From positions 1 through 64,000 of the forward strand of contig NZ_BDAC01000014.1 in NCBI RefSeq assembly GCF_002091635.1: a DNA stretch of 64,000 nt, given 5' to 3'. The DNA comes from Pseudomonas indica NBRC 103045. Lineage in GTDB: Bacteria > Pseudomonadota > Gammaproteobacteria > Pseudomonadales > Pseudomonadaceae. Positions 19,872 to 28,592 of this stretch are shown here, in pieces (the stretch's first letter is position 1; each line of letters starts with the position of its first letter). The position numbers and the translations under genes are program-made. The notes under the pieces were generated by a model. The model saw only the letters and a program-made list of their open reading frames with translations, was not told where the DNA came from and searched no databases.

Positions 19872-22094
19872 ATGACCACTCAGACGATAGATAGTGCACC
19901 GCATGCCACCTGGTTCGTTGGCGCGAGCTATGGCGGTACAGATGATCAGATGCCGCGATTTCTTGCAGAAGGAATTTGGGAGAACGGATACGACGACAAG
20001 CTCCTCGATGTGGTGCGTTCCATGCGCCCGGGAGAGCGGATCGCGATCAAATCGTCTTACACGCGAAAGCACGGTCTGCCCTTCGATAGCCGAGGCCGAG
20101 CGGTTTCGGTTATGGGCATCAAGGCGGTCGGCACGATCACCGAAAACCTGAACGATGGGAAGCGGGTGAAGGTGGACTGGACCAAGGTCGAGCCGGTCCG
20201 GGAGTGGTACTTCTACACTCACCGAGCAACGATCTGGCGTGTGCTGCCCGGCGAATGGATGAACGATGCGCTGATTGCATTTGCGTTTGACGGCAAGCCG
20301 CAGGATATCGATCGCTTTCGCAACGAGCCATTTTGGCGGGAGCGTTACGGCACGACTTCGCCAGAAAAGCAGCGCTTCGAGTGGACGGACTTCTACGAGG
20401 CAGTGGCCGAAAAGCTGCTGGCCCACGCAGACGACCGAACTCCGCTGATTGAGGGCATCCACGAGATCGCGTCCCGCGTGCCAGGGCTGACCTATCTGCA
20501 GGATAAATTTCCCGATGGAACCAGTGGTCCGCTGCGCGACATTTGCCCGTTCACCACGATGGGCACCTTTAACCGGTCCATGACCGATTCCAACCGCAAG
20601 ACCATCGCGGGTGAACTTGCCAAGCTGCTGGGTGTGACGGTGCCGGTCCCACCTTCATTCGAAGGCATCCCCGTTCTCAATAACCAACGCTCCTGGTTTT
20701 TCGCCTATGCCGACAAGCGTGGTGCGGGTGACATCGACGCACTATGGAAGGTATTCGTTGCCGCGAGCAAGATGGTCAATGGCGATCAGTTGAACACTCG
20801 CGATGCCTTCATCCGTGCTTATGACGAGGCAACCCAAGTGTGGGGTGTCGCATGGAACCTTTCGACAGGTCTCTATTGGGCGCATCCGTGGGAGTTCTTG
20901 ACCCTTGATAGCCAGTCGCGCCACTACATCAACAAGCGGCTCGGCCTGAATGTCGCCATCAGTGGCCAGCAAGGTCCCTGTGATGGACGCGAGTATTTGA
21001 AACTGCTGGACGATTTGCGGTCGCGCTTTGGCGAAGACGGCTATCCGGTCCACAGTTTCCCAGACCTGTCGCTTGCGTCCTGGATGTACAAAGACCCGGT
21101 TGACGAGCCTGTGCCGGCTGGCGATATCGGTACCAATGCCGGAGCAGAACAGGAAACTGAAGGTGAAGTTCGCGAAGCCTTTCAGGTGGCAGCGCCAATC
21201 GTTCCCTACTCGGTGGAGGACATCCTCAAGGACGGCTGTTTCCTGGAGCGGGCCGAGATTGACCGCTTGCTCGATCGTCTGCGCACGAAAAAGAACCTCA
21301 TCCTTCAGGGGCCTCCGGGCACGGGCAAGACCTGGCTAGCCAAACGGCTCGCGTTCGCGCTAATGGGGCAGAAGGACGACAGCAAGGTCCGTGCAGTGCA
21401 GTTCCACCCCAACCTGTCCTACGAGGACTTTGTTCGAGGGTGGCGCCCCACTGGCGAAGGCAAGTTGTCGCTGGCGGACGGTGTCTTCATGGAAGCTATC
21501 AAGGCCGCATCGAAGGACCCTTCGTCGAAGTTTGTCGTGGTGATCGAGGAGATCAACCGTGGAAACCCGGCGCAGATCTTCGGCGAGTTGCTGACGCTGC
21601 TTGAGGCCGGCAAGCGGACACCCAACGAAGCGCTGGAACTCTGCTATCCGGATGCGGACGGCAAACGACGTCCCGTCCATATTCCCGAGAATCTCTATGT
21701 GGTCGGCACCATGAATATCGCCGACCGATCACTTGCACTGGTCGATCTGGCATTGCGTCGCCGCTTTGCTTTCGTTGGGCTGGAGCCAAGATTGGGACAG
21801 GTTTGGCGGGATTGGGTGGTCAAGGAGTGTGCTGTCGATCCGGGCTTGGTCGCGGATATCGAACGCCGTATCGCCGAGCTGAACGACCAGATCGCAGCGG
21901 ATGCGCGCCTTGGCAAGCAATTTCGAATTGGTCACAGCTATGTGACCCCTGCACATCGACTGGAAGCCGGAGACACGAAGAAGTGGTTCCAGCAGGTCGT
22001 GGAGACGGAGATCGGCCCGTTGCTCGATGAATACTGGTTCGACGCGCCCGACGAAGCACAAAAGGCGATTGCACGGCTGACGCAGGGCTGGTGA
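19872..22094 (+). CDS. mcrB: McrB-type GTPase of a modification-dependent restriction system
   Basis: 740 residues. The AAA+ domain has GPPGTGKT (480-487), EEINRGNPAQIFGELLTLLE (Walker B region) and GTMNIADRSL (sensor 1), the McrB signature for GTP use. The N-terminal ~150 residues look PUA/EVE-like and could read modified bases; the middle part is of unknown fold. Works with McrC to cut DNA with modified cytosine. It starts 12 bp after hsdR, putting a modified-DNA-dependent enzyme directly behind an unmodified-DNA-dependent one. Confidence 0.9.
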   Translation: MTTQTIDSAPHATWFVGASYGGTDDQMPRFLAEGIWENGYDDKLLDVVRSMRPGERIAIKSSYTRKHGLPFDSRGRAVSVMGIKAVGTITENLNDGKRVKVDWTKVEPVREWYFYTHRATIWRVLPGEWMNDALIAFAFDGKPQDIDRFRNEPFWRERYGTTSPEKQRFEWTDFYEAVAEKLLAHADDRTPLIEGIHEIASRVPGLTYLQDKFPDGTSGPLRDICPFTTMGTFNRSMTDSNRKTIAGELAKLLGVTVPVPPSFEGIPVLNNQRSWFFAYADKRGAGDIDALWKVFVAASKMVNGDQLNTRDAFIRAYDEATQVWGVAWNLSTGLYWAHPWEFLTLDSQSRHYINKRLGLNVAISGQQGPCDGREYLKLLDDLRSRFGEDGYPVHSFPDLSLASWMYKDPVDEPVPAGDIGTNAGAEQETEGEVREAFQVAAPIVPYSVEDILKDGCFLERAEIDRLLDRLRTKKNLILQGPPGTGKTWLAKRLAFALMGQKDDSKVRAVQFHPNLSYEDFVRGWRPTGEGKLSLADGVFMEAIKAASKDPSSKFVVVIEEINRGNPAQIFGELLTLLEAGKRTPNEALELCYPDADGKRRPVHIPENLYVVGTMNIADRSLALVDLALRRRFAFVGLEPRLGQVWRDWVVKECAVDPGLVADIERRIAELNDQIAADARLGKQFRIGHSYVTPAHRLEAGDTKKWFQQVVETEIGPLLDEYWFDAPDEAQKAIARLTQGW

Positions 22095-23230
22095 TGACCG
22101 CCGTCGCAGAACAGGTGAAAAGTGCATCCATGAGCGCTGAGGGGTTCATCGGACGCATTCCGGTGCGCAACCTCTGGCTGCTGATGCTCTACGCCTCAGA
22201 CCTGTTCCGCACTCGCGGCATCGGCAAGATCGGCTTGGAAGACAGCCTGGACGATCTACCGGATCTGGTCGCGGAGATCCTTGCCCACGCGGTTGAGGTG
22301 CGACAGCGTCGCCGCTTGAGTCTTGGATATCGATCTCGTGACGCAGTAATCAATCGCGTGCGTGGCCGGATCGACGTCTTGACCACCGAACGCCATCAAT
22401 TGATGGATAGAGGCCTGGTGGCGTGCCGGTTCGACGAGCTCACCATCGACACCCCACGCAATCGTTTCGTCCGAGCAGCCTTGGAGTCCATCTCCAGGAT
22501 CGTTCAGAGGAAGGACGTTGCCCATCGGTGCCGCGCACTTGCGGGTGGCATGAAGGCAATGGGTGTATCAGGGGACGCACCGACCCGCGCCCAAATGAGC
22601 ACCGATCGTTTCGGCCGTAACGATGCGGACGACCGGTTCATGGTGGCAGCCGCAAAGCTGGCGTTCGACCTAGTGCTACCTACGGAGGCGTCGGGGGCGA
22701 ATGTGCTCTCTCTGCCGGACCGAGAAGCGACTTGGGTACGCCGTTTGTTCGAGCGAGCGGTGGGCGGCTTCTACGAAGTCGTATTGAGTCCGAAGGGCTG
22801 GCGGGTGCTATGCGGCGGGACGATGGGCTGGCAGATCGAGCAGAAGTCGGCGGGCATCGACAAGATCCTGCCGACGATGCGAACTGATGTCGTGCTCGAC
22901 CACCCGTCAACCGGGCAGAGGATCGTCATCGATACCAAGTTCACCTCGATTGTCACGAGCGGTTGGTACCGTGAGGAAACCCTCCGCAGCGGATACGTGT
23001 ACCAGATCTACGCCTATCTGCGCTCCCAGGTTGGGTGCGGCGATGCGCTTGCAGATCACGCGAGTGGATTGTTGTTGCATCCCGCGATCGGCCAGATGGT
23101 CGACGAGACGGCTGTCATCCAAGGGCATCGCATTCGTTTTGCCACCGTGGATTTGACTGCGTCGACGGCGGATATTCGATCGCAACTGCTGCGATTCTTT
23201 GACCCGACCCAGTCAGTGACAGGCCAGTGA
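22094..23230 (+). CDS. mcrC: McrC-type nuclease subunit
   Basis: 378 residues. The PD-(D/E)XK core is seen as TDVVLDHPSTGQRIVIDTKF, with D near residue 265 and DTK near 279-281. An N-terminal part with IPVRNLWLLMLYA is typical of McrC. It provides DNA cleavage for the McrB ring. ATG 22094 shares its A with the mcrB stop (TGATG); GTG 22091 is an alternative. Confidence 0.88.
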   Translation: MTAVAEQVKSASMSAEGFIGRIPVRNLWLLMLYASDLFRTRGIGKIGLEDSLDDLPDLVAEILAHAVEVRQRRRLSLGYRSRDAVINRVRGRIDVLTTERHQLMDRGLVACRFDELTIDTPRNRFVRAALESISRIVQRKDVAHRCRALAGGMKAMGVSGDAPTRAQMSTDRFGRNDADDRFMVAAAKLAFDLVLPTEASGANVLSLPDREATWVRRLFERAVGGFYEVVLSPKGWRVLCGGTMGWQIEQKSAGIDKILPTMRTDVVLDHPSTGQRIVIDTKFTSIVTSGWYREETLRSGYVYQIYAYLRSQVGCGDALADHASGLLLHPAIGQMVDETAVIQGHRIRFATVDLTASTADIRSQLLRFFDPTQSVTGQ

Positions 23231-23235
23231 AGAGC

Positions 23236-24249
23236 ATGGATCGAATCGACATCGACGCATGGGAAGACATCAGCGCTGAAGGTTGGAGCTCCCTCCTTCT
23301 GGGCAACGGCGCCAGTATCGCCATCCACAAGGAGTTCGCATACCCAACACTCCATGGCATCGCTGATGCAAAAGGACTGCTCGCCACCACTGCCCCAATA
23401 TTCGCCAAGCTCGGGACAACCGATTTCGAGCATGTTCTGCTCGCGTGCTGGTATGCCGAGCACGTCAACGGGGCATTGGGTACGCCGTCGGCCGCCATCT
23501 CCGCAGCCTATGAGGAGGTCCGTACAGCGCTGATCGAAGCTGTGCACAGCGTGCATCCGGTGCATGCCGATGTTGCCGCCGACCTACAACGGGTCGGTGC
23601 GTTTGCGAGCGCGTTTCCCACGGTCGTCAGCCTGAACTACGACCTTACCTTGTACTGGGCCATGCTGCTGTTCAACGCGGCGAATGGTAGTTGGTTCAAG
23701 GACGCATTCCACGACGGGGAGTTCCAGACGGATTGGGAATATCTGCGGCGACCCTATGGGCACGCTGCAGGAGCAACATTGGTTTTCTACCCTCACGGCA
23801 GTCTTGCTGTTGCTCGTGACTACCTTGGTGATGAGACGAAGCTCGCTGTAGGCGCGGGAGCCGCAGGTGACTTGCTTGGCACCATAACCCGGAGGTGGGC
23901 GTCCGGGCACTATGTGCCCGTGTTTGTTAGCGAGGGAACCAGCAAGCAGAAAGTCGCAGCGATTCGTCGGAGCCACTACCTGACGAACGTTTATGAAGAG
24001 GTTCTGCCCAGCCTCGGAGAGAGTCTGGTCGTGTATGGCTGGAGCTTTGACGAAAGGGATCAGCACATCCTCGATGCCATCTCGGCGAATCCGCCGAAGC
24101 GAATGGCTGCCTCGGTGTTCACGGGGCAACCAGATGGAGATCAGCAAGCGTTCTGCCACCAGGTCCTCAAGGCCGTTGGCCGGTCTTTGCCGACAACCGC
24201 TGTAACGTTCTTCGATTCACAGAGCCCAGGGTGCTGGAACAATCCATAA
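23236..24249 (+). CDS. SIR2-like / DUF4917-type protein, possible NAD-acting effector
   Basis: 337 residues. LLLGNGAS near residues 19-26 and LNYDLTLYW (133-141) and HGSL are the pattern of SIR2-like proteins grouped as DUF4917: a nucleotide-binding GxG loop and an N-D pair. SIR2-like domains in defence systems often degrade NAD to stop phage growth. It is the last gene of the ten-gene operon (GTG 23227 overlaps the mcrC stop; ATG 23236 has GAAGAG upstream) and converges on the prophage lysozyme gene with a 44-bp gap. The NAD role is inferred. Confidence 0.65.
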   Translation: MDRIDIDAWEDISAEGWSSLLLGNGASIAIHKEFAYPTLHGIADAKGLLATTAPIFAKLGTTDFEHVLLACWYAEHVNGALGTPSAAISAAYEEVRTALIEAVHSVHPVHADVAADLQRVGAFASAFPTVVSLNYDLTLYWAMLLFNAANGSWFKDAFHDGEFQTDWEYLRRPYGHAAGATLVFYPHGSLAVARDYLGDETKLAVGAGAAGDLLGTITRRWASGHYVPVFVSEGTSKQKVAAIRRSHYLTNVYEEVLPSLGESLVVYGWSFDERDQHILDAISANPPKRMAASVFTGQPDGDQQAFCHQVLKAVGRSLPTTAVTFFDSQSPGCWNNP

Positions 24250-24293
24250 CGAAGTAGATTCGTTGTGGTCGGCCTCTGGAACTCGACGCTGAT

Positions 24294-24761
24294 CTACGCG
24301 TCGGCGATCAGTAGGGTGAGCTCAGCCTCGCGTCGCGTAACGAGGCCCGGCAGTACCCTGCCTCCACCGTACACCCAGCGTCGCAGCTCTTGTCCTGCCG
24401 TAAGCCAGTCTCGCTGGTTGATTCGTCGACGCAGCGTAGATGTCTGCAGCCGACCGGCACCAAGGTTGAAGGTGAAGTCGACGATAGCCGCGAGCCGGCC
24501 CTCGGGCTCGGTGGCCAGCACCGGGCAGTAGCGCAGCGTGGCGGCGAGAGCCGTGCGCAGATCCTGACGCAAGTAGGTCTCGCCCTCTTCCTCGTCGATC
24601 GGTGGATGGTCCGGTTTGCATAGACGCCCGTAGCCGATCGTCCAGTAGCCGGCCGGGCAGATATAGGGATGGGCCCGGCGCAGAGGATCTGACCGCGGAA
24701 TACGATGGAATCCCTCGAAGCGCTTCGCCAGGGCGATGGCTGCTTGGGGAATCTGGCTCAT
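24294..24761 (-). CDS. Phage lysozyme (endolysin, GH24-like)
   Basis: 155 residues. The phage-lysozyme pattern is seen: AKRFEGFH with the catalytic Glu near residue 16, then YWTIGYG with Thr and Gly, and TFNLGAGRL in the C-terminal half. It cleaves peptidoglycan at the end of the lytic cycle. No signal peptide is seen, so it needs a holin. Last gene of the late operon; overlaps the holin-like gene by four bases. Confidence 0.85.
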   Translation of the reverse strand: MSQIPQAAIALAKRFEGFHRIPRSDPLRRAHPYICPAGYWTIGYGRLCKPDHPPIDEEEGETYLRQDLRTALAATLRYCPVLATEPEGRLAAIVDFTFNLGAGRLQTSTLRRRINQRDWLTAGQELRRWVYGGGRVLPGLVTRREAELTLLIADA

Positions 24762-25234
24762 GGCCTCACCCGATCAAACACGCGCCCGAGGAACCAGAAG
24801 TTCAGCACGCCGGCCCATAACGCCTGGTCGGCATCGGTCCAGGTGTGGACGATAGCGACGCCCCAGTCGGCACCGCCCTCAATAGCAGCAACAAAGGCGG
24901 CCGTCTTGGCAGCGCAGTACAGCGCCATGAACCAGTAGGTGATCACCGGACGCACGCTGCTCGACAGAGCATCGGCCCAGCGAACGCCGGTTTTCTCGCC
25001 CTGCGTGCGGACGGCTTCGCGTAGCGTTTCGATTGCGCCAACGTTCCACGCTGCATCGGCACCGGCACCGATTTCGTCCATGCGTTGAGCGCCGCGCAGT
25101 TTCTCGAACTCGAGCGCCTTGTCTTGCATCGCCAGTTCGTGGCCGCGTTCGCCCTTGCGGTCGAGCCACTTGAGGAGTTCGGGTGCCAGGCGGAAAGCGC
25201 CGCCGAGCAAACCACCAAGTAGTGTCTCGATCAT
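24758..25234 (-). CDS. Putative holin-like membrane protein
   Basis: 158 residues. An N-terminal glycine-rich hydrophobic segment (IETLLGGLLGGAF), a charged helical middle (KGERGHELAMQDKALEFEKL) and two hydrophobic segments near 95-150 (VITYWFMALYCAAK and ALWAGVLNFWFLG) give about three membrane passes. The position between a lysozyme gene and another small membrane protein suits a holin, but no named holin family can be claimed with certainty. Start ATG 25234 overlaps the upstream gene. Confidence 0.6.
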   Translation of the reverse strand: MIETLLGGLLGGAFRLAPELLKWLDRKGERGHELAMQDKALEFEKLRGAQRMDEIGAGADAAWNVGAIETLREAVRTQGEKTGVRWADALSSSVRPVITYWFMALYCAAKTAAFVAAIEGGADWGVAIVHTWTDADQALWAGVLNFWFLGRVFDRVRP

Positions 25235-25530
25235 TGGGCACCTCCGAACACCTTGAGCTTGATGAGCGCGCCTGCCACCAGTGCCAGCAGGAATCCGGTG
25301 GTGACCATCTTGATGACGGTCTGCCATGCGGTGTGTTTGGCGGTGTTGAAGGCATCGAGCAGTCCGCGCAGTTCGCGGATGTCGTGAGCAGCATCGTCGC
25401 CATCCAGGCCAACATCGGCCAGGGCGCGCTTGGCACCGCGTTCAGCGGCGCGTTCCAGCAGGTCGTCGAAGTCCTCCTTGCGCAGGAGGAGCATGTTGTC
25501 GACCAGGACAGGTTGTTGTGGGTCGGTCAT
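25231..25530 (-). CDS. Small phage membrane protein (DUF6127-like)
   Basis: 99 residues. A charged N-terminal helix (LLLRKEDFDDLLERAAERGAK) is followed by one hydrophobic helix near the C-terminus (VTTGFLLALVAGALIKL). It lies in the lysis block and may be an antiholin, second holin or holin partner. The role is inferred from position. Confidence 0.6.
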   Translation of the reverse strand: MTDPQQPVLVDNMLLLRKEDFDDLLERAAERGAKRALADVGLDGDDAAHDIRELRGLLDAFNTAKHTAWQTVIKMVTTGFLLALVAGALIKLKVFGGAQ

Positions 25531-25594
25531 GGGCAGGCTCCAAAAATGCGAAACCCGCCACGAGGGCGGGTTTCTGGGATTTGATGGAAAGGGT

Positions 25595-25948
25595 TCAGAT
25601 GGCGATGCCAGGGCTCCAGCCAGTGGCCTTGTAGGCCGCGAGCACGGCCTCGTCCTCGATGAAGCACAGCCAGCCGATCTTGGGGACGTGGTACTCCCAG
25701 GCGCCGGCAATCCTCGCGGCGATCTGGTCGGTTTTGCCGCTCCAGACGCCGGTGGCACCAGCGGGAATCAGGTAACGGTCGCCGTTGACTGGGCTGGCGG
25801 GCGGTGTGGCCAGATCGCGGTCTTTGACCGACAGGCTGACGACGGCGCCCAGCCGCTTCAGGTTGGCGTCCATGCCGGCACCCCAGCCGCTTTCGCCGAG
25901 CGTCCAGCCGTAGTTGAGTCCCAGGTTCGGGTCAGTGATTGCGGGCAT
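25595..25948 (-). CDS. DUF2793-type phage tail-associated protein
   Basis: 117 residues with the DUF2793 pattern: LGLNYGWTLGESGWGAGMDANLKRL at the N-terminus and PVNGDRYLIP ... GKTDQIAARIAGAWEYHVPKIGW. Such proteins sit after the tail-tip protein in many siphophages and may be fibre or baseplate attachments. Separated by 64 bp from the next gene and overlapping the tail-tip gene by one base. Confidence 0.75.
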   Translation of the reverse strand: MPAITDPNLGLNYGWTLGESGWGAGMDANLKRLGAVVSLSVKDRDLATPPASPVNGDRYLIPAGATGVWSGKTDQIAARIAGAWEYHVPKIGWLCFIEDEAVLAAYKATGWSPGIAI

Positions 25949-28134
25949 CAGATGCCTCCGTAGTATTTGTCGTAGGAAAGTCCATAGCCGGCGCGTTCGA
26001 AGGCGATCGAGTGCTTCTGCAGGCTGATCACGCCGGAGCGGTTGGATTCGAGTTCGATGCGCAGCGCAGCATTGGGTCGGCCAAGACCGGAATCAGCGGT
26101 GTCGTCGGCCAGGGTGTAGGTCTGGCTGGTGCCGGTCAGACCGCTGTAGGTGCGCCGCAGGCTGCCCGCTTCCCCGTAGATGCGCAGCGTGTAGGTCACG
26201 CCAGCCTCCGGGCCGATGTTGCCGTTGGTCTGGGACACCAGGCTCACCGTCTGGCTCAGCCGGTCCCTGTGCGCCCAGGAGATGACCAGGTCACCCTTGG
26301 CGACCGCAGGGTAGGCCACGTTGTTGATCTTGACGTTGCCCGGCGGGTACGGGCGATTCTGGCGGCGGTTCATCGCGAGGGAGTCGGTGGGAGCCGATGC
26401 CAGCGCCAGTGTGCCTTTGCCGGTCACGGTGAGCAGGCGCGCATTGACCGTTTCGCCAGTAGCGTATTCGGTCGGGTCGACGCCTTGCGCGCCATCGGCA
26501 AACCAGATCCGGCTGCCGGCAGTGTGACTGACCGGCACGGTATCCATGACGCCACGGGTCAGCGTCAGGCTTTGAGTGGTCGTGTTGATCGCGGTGACCA
26601 GGACGACTTCGTCGTTGATGTAGGCATAGGTCCCGGTGGCGACCAGATCGATGTCGAGTTCGCCGCTGTAGGTGGCCGTGCTGGTGACCTGTTGCGCGAG
26701 GCTGGAAGCCAACACCGCCGTGGGGCAGAACTCGCCTTGGCCGCGCTGGTTGTAAGTCGATGCCGAACTCGTCTTGCTATACAGGTCGTAGTTCATGGCG
26801 CCCGGCACTGGGCGCCCGCCCAAGGTCTGCAGGAAGCAGTCGGTGGCATCGAGGTAGGCCAGATCCGCTGCCGACAATGCGCGGGCGATGTCCCAGTACG
26901 GGGCCTCGACCAGACGCCGAGGCGTGGTCGCTGTCGGCGCGGGAACCGGATCGGTCCATCCCGTGGGCTGCGAGGCGGTGTAGGCTGCCGAGGGCAGTCC
27001 GAACACATCCTCGACCGCGTCGATGCTGATGGCGCCGTTGATGAGTGAGCCACCATCGACGCCTGCAATCCGCATCACCAGACCGGCGATCCCGAGCGCT
27101 GGCCACTCCAGCTTGAACACATCACCCGGATAGAGATTCCAGGCTGCACGGTTCACCTTCAAGCGGACCTTGGCAAGCGGCGTGGAGACGACGGCCAGAT
27201 CGCGCATGGCGACCCGGGCAGCGAGATTGTCCGAGGTAATGCCGGGGTAGCGCCGTGTCTGCGATACCACGGCGCCCTGCGCCTGGATATTGGCCAGGTC
27301 CTGGACCGCGACGCTGGTCTCCTTGAAGGTGTCGGGCTTGGTGTAGATGAGCACGATCTCGTTGGTCGTCTCACCCCAGGCCGCCCGCTGAAAGCTCTCC
27401 AGTTCGATGATGTTGTCCGGGTTCAGGATGGGGAGCGTCGCGACGGCGTAGTCTGCGCGCACCAGCTTCAGGACGAAGCGCCCGGTCGACGGCGAGGTCG
27501 TGAGCACGCCGCCGATGTGATCCATGATCTCCTTGATGAACTGCTCGATCTTGCTCTGCTGCAGCCAGATCATGTTCAGGCCGAACCCTTCGGTGTAGAG
27601 CACATCAGCCGTCGCACGAAACGAGGCGTCGTCGATGCTGGCCGTCGGATAACCCATTCCCCAGGCGGCATTCGTCAGGCACTCGTAGACGATGTGCGCA
27701 GGGTTGGCGGCTCCGCTGATTTCCGCCTTTGCCGAATACCAGTCGCGGAAGCAGCGCTTCACGCGCACTGCCCAGGGCTTCATGTAGGGGTTGTTCGCGG
27801 CGATGTACACCTGCCGCAGAATCAAGCTCAAAATCCCGCGATAGGCAGGCTGTGGCGAGCCGATCTTCGAGACGAGGTAGTCATTCGGTGTCTGCGCCGT
27901 CTGACCGAAGGCGGCATCGATGGCCCCGGAGACACCGCCTTCGCGCTTCTCGCCACCGAACAGCTCCGGCATGTTGACCGTGATCCGTCCACTGGCCGTG
28001 AGATTGCCGCTCCAGGCCTGGCGCTCGCCGACCTGGATCTCGGTGATGGCATCGACCGGCCCGTGGCAGATGGCGAGGTGCATCCCCAGGTAGTAGCGGT
28101 AGCCGACCGTCTGCGATTTGCTGCTACCGCCCAT
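25948..28134 (-). CDS. Tail tip / host-specificity protein (gpJ-like)
   Basis: 728 residues. Starts with GGSSKSQTVGYRYYLGMHLAICHGPVDAI, the usual opening of phage-tail_3 type tip proteins related to lambda gpJ and gene-transfer-agent tail proteins; the middle has structural beta domains and the C-terminal part is fibronectin-like (about 590-680). It should form the tail tip that contacts the host receptor. Confidence 0.8.
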   Translation of the reverse strand: MGGSSKSQTVGYRYYLGMHLAICHGPVDAITEIQVGERQAWSGNLTASGRITVNMPELFGGEKREGGVSGAIDAAFGQTAQTPNDYLVSKIGSPQPAYRGILSLILRQVYIAANNPYMKPWAVRVKRCFRDWYSAKAEISGAANPAHIVYECLTNAAWGMGYPTASIDDASFRATADVLYTEGFGLNMIWLQQSKIEQFIKEIMDHIGGVLTTSPSTGRFVLKLVRADYAVATLPILNPDNIIELESFQRAAWGETTNEIVLIYTKPDTFKETSVAVQDLANIQAQGAVVSQTRRYPGITSDNLAARVAMRDLAVVSTPLAKVRLKVNRAAWNLYPGDVFKLEWPALGIAGLVMRIAGVDGGSLINGAISIDAVEDVFGLPSAAYTASQPTGWTDPVPAPTATTPRRLVEAPYWDIARALSAADLAYLDATDCFLQTLGGRPVPGAMNYDLYSKTSSASTYNQRGQGEFCPTAVLASSLAQQVTSTATYSGELDIDLVATGTYAYINDEVVLVTAINTTTQSLTLTRGVMDTVPVSHTAGSRIWFADGAQGVDPTEYATGETVNARLLTVTGKGTLALASAPTDSLAMNRRQNRPYPPGNVKINNVAYPAVAKGDLVISWAHRDRLSQTVSLVSQTNGNIGPEAGVTYTLRIYGEAGSLRRTYSGLTGTSQTYTLADDTADSGLGRPNAALRIELESNRSGVISLQKHSIAFERAGYGLSYDKYYGGI

Positions 28135-28342
28135 CGTTCACCTCGGAGGCGATGCGTTCTCGGGCGGCGGCGACTACGTCTTCGGCCATGCTGTCCCCGG
28201 TTGCCAGCAACATGGGCGCTGGCAGCCCCTGGTCGATGAACAGACCCCAGTCGAGCTGGTGGCGCGCGAACCACTCCCGCGCGCCACGATTGCAATAGCC
28301 CAGGCGACGCATGTCGCCATGGGTCACCAGAATGTCGGTCAT
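28124..28342 (-). CDS. Small phage tail-region protein, function unknown
   Basis: 72 residues, conserved type MTDILVTHGDMRRLGYCNRGAREWFARHQLDW. Genes of this size with the RGAREWFARHxLDW pattern regularly precede tail-tip genes. It overlaps the tail-tip start by 11 bases and the upstream gene by four bases, so it is translated with them. No function is known to me. Confidence 0.7.
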   Translation of the reverse strand: MTDILVTHGDMRRLGYCNRGAREWFARHQLDWGLFIDQGLPAPMLLATGDSMAEDVVAAARERIASEVNDGR

Positions 28343-28569
28343 TTCTTTCCACCCTTGGATCTGATCGGTGTGGTGCGCAGATCGCCGTACCACACCACGT
28401 TGGCGCTCTTCACCAGCACACTGCCGAACACGACAGGCACGGGACGGCCTTCATCGGCGGTCGGCGCATCGAAGTCTTTGAGTTCTGCGGCCTGGGGCTG
28501 GGGTGTCTTGGGTTGCAACGCGTACTGAATCAGTACGCTCACGATCAGAACGGCAATGGCAGCCCACAT
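28339..28569 (-). CDS. Small membrane-anchored tail-region protein
   Basis: 76 residues. One N-terminal membrane helix (AAIAVLIVSVLIQYAL) is followed by a proline-rich stretch and PVVFGSVLVKSANVVWYGDL, a motif shared with the start of tail-tip proteins. May be a tail-assembly or tip-maturation factor. ATG 28569 chosen since the upstream in-frame residues look non-coding. Confidence 0.65.
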   Translation of the reverse strand: MWAAIAVLIVSVLIQYALQPKTPQPQAAELKDFDAPTADEGRPVPVVFGSVLVKSANVVWYGDLRTTPIRSKGGKK

Positions 28570-28592
28570 GGGAGTCCCTCGGAGAAGTGCTT

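Larger units (their letters stand above)
4842..24249. mobile_element. Defence island between chromosomal operon and prophage
   Basis: Thirteen genes in two divergent operons, nearly all of defence or nucleic-acid-processing type, fill this stretch: ADP-ribosylglycohydrolase, Zn protein, UDG-like protein, WYL, RecQ-like, DprA-like, two HsdM, HsdS, HsdR, McrB, McrC and SIR2-like. It abuts a prophage lysis gene at 24294 with only 44 bp between. Whether it is a chromosomal island, a separate integrative element or cargo at the end of the prophage cannot be decided without the right boundary of the prophage. Confidence 0.7.

Noticed and set aside
24250-24293. Possible terminator between the SIR2-like gene and the lysozyme gene
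   Set aside because: Only a weak far-apart GTAGAT/ATCTAC pair is present and no T-run follows.
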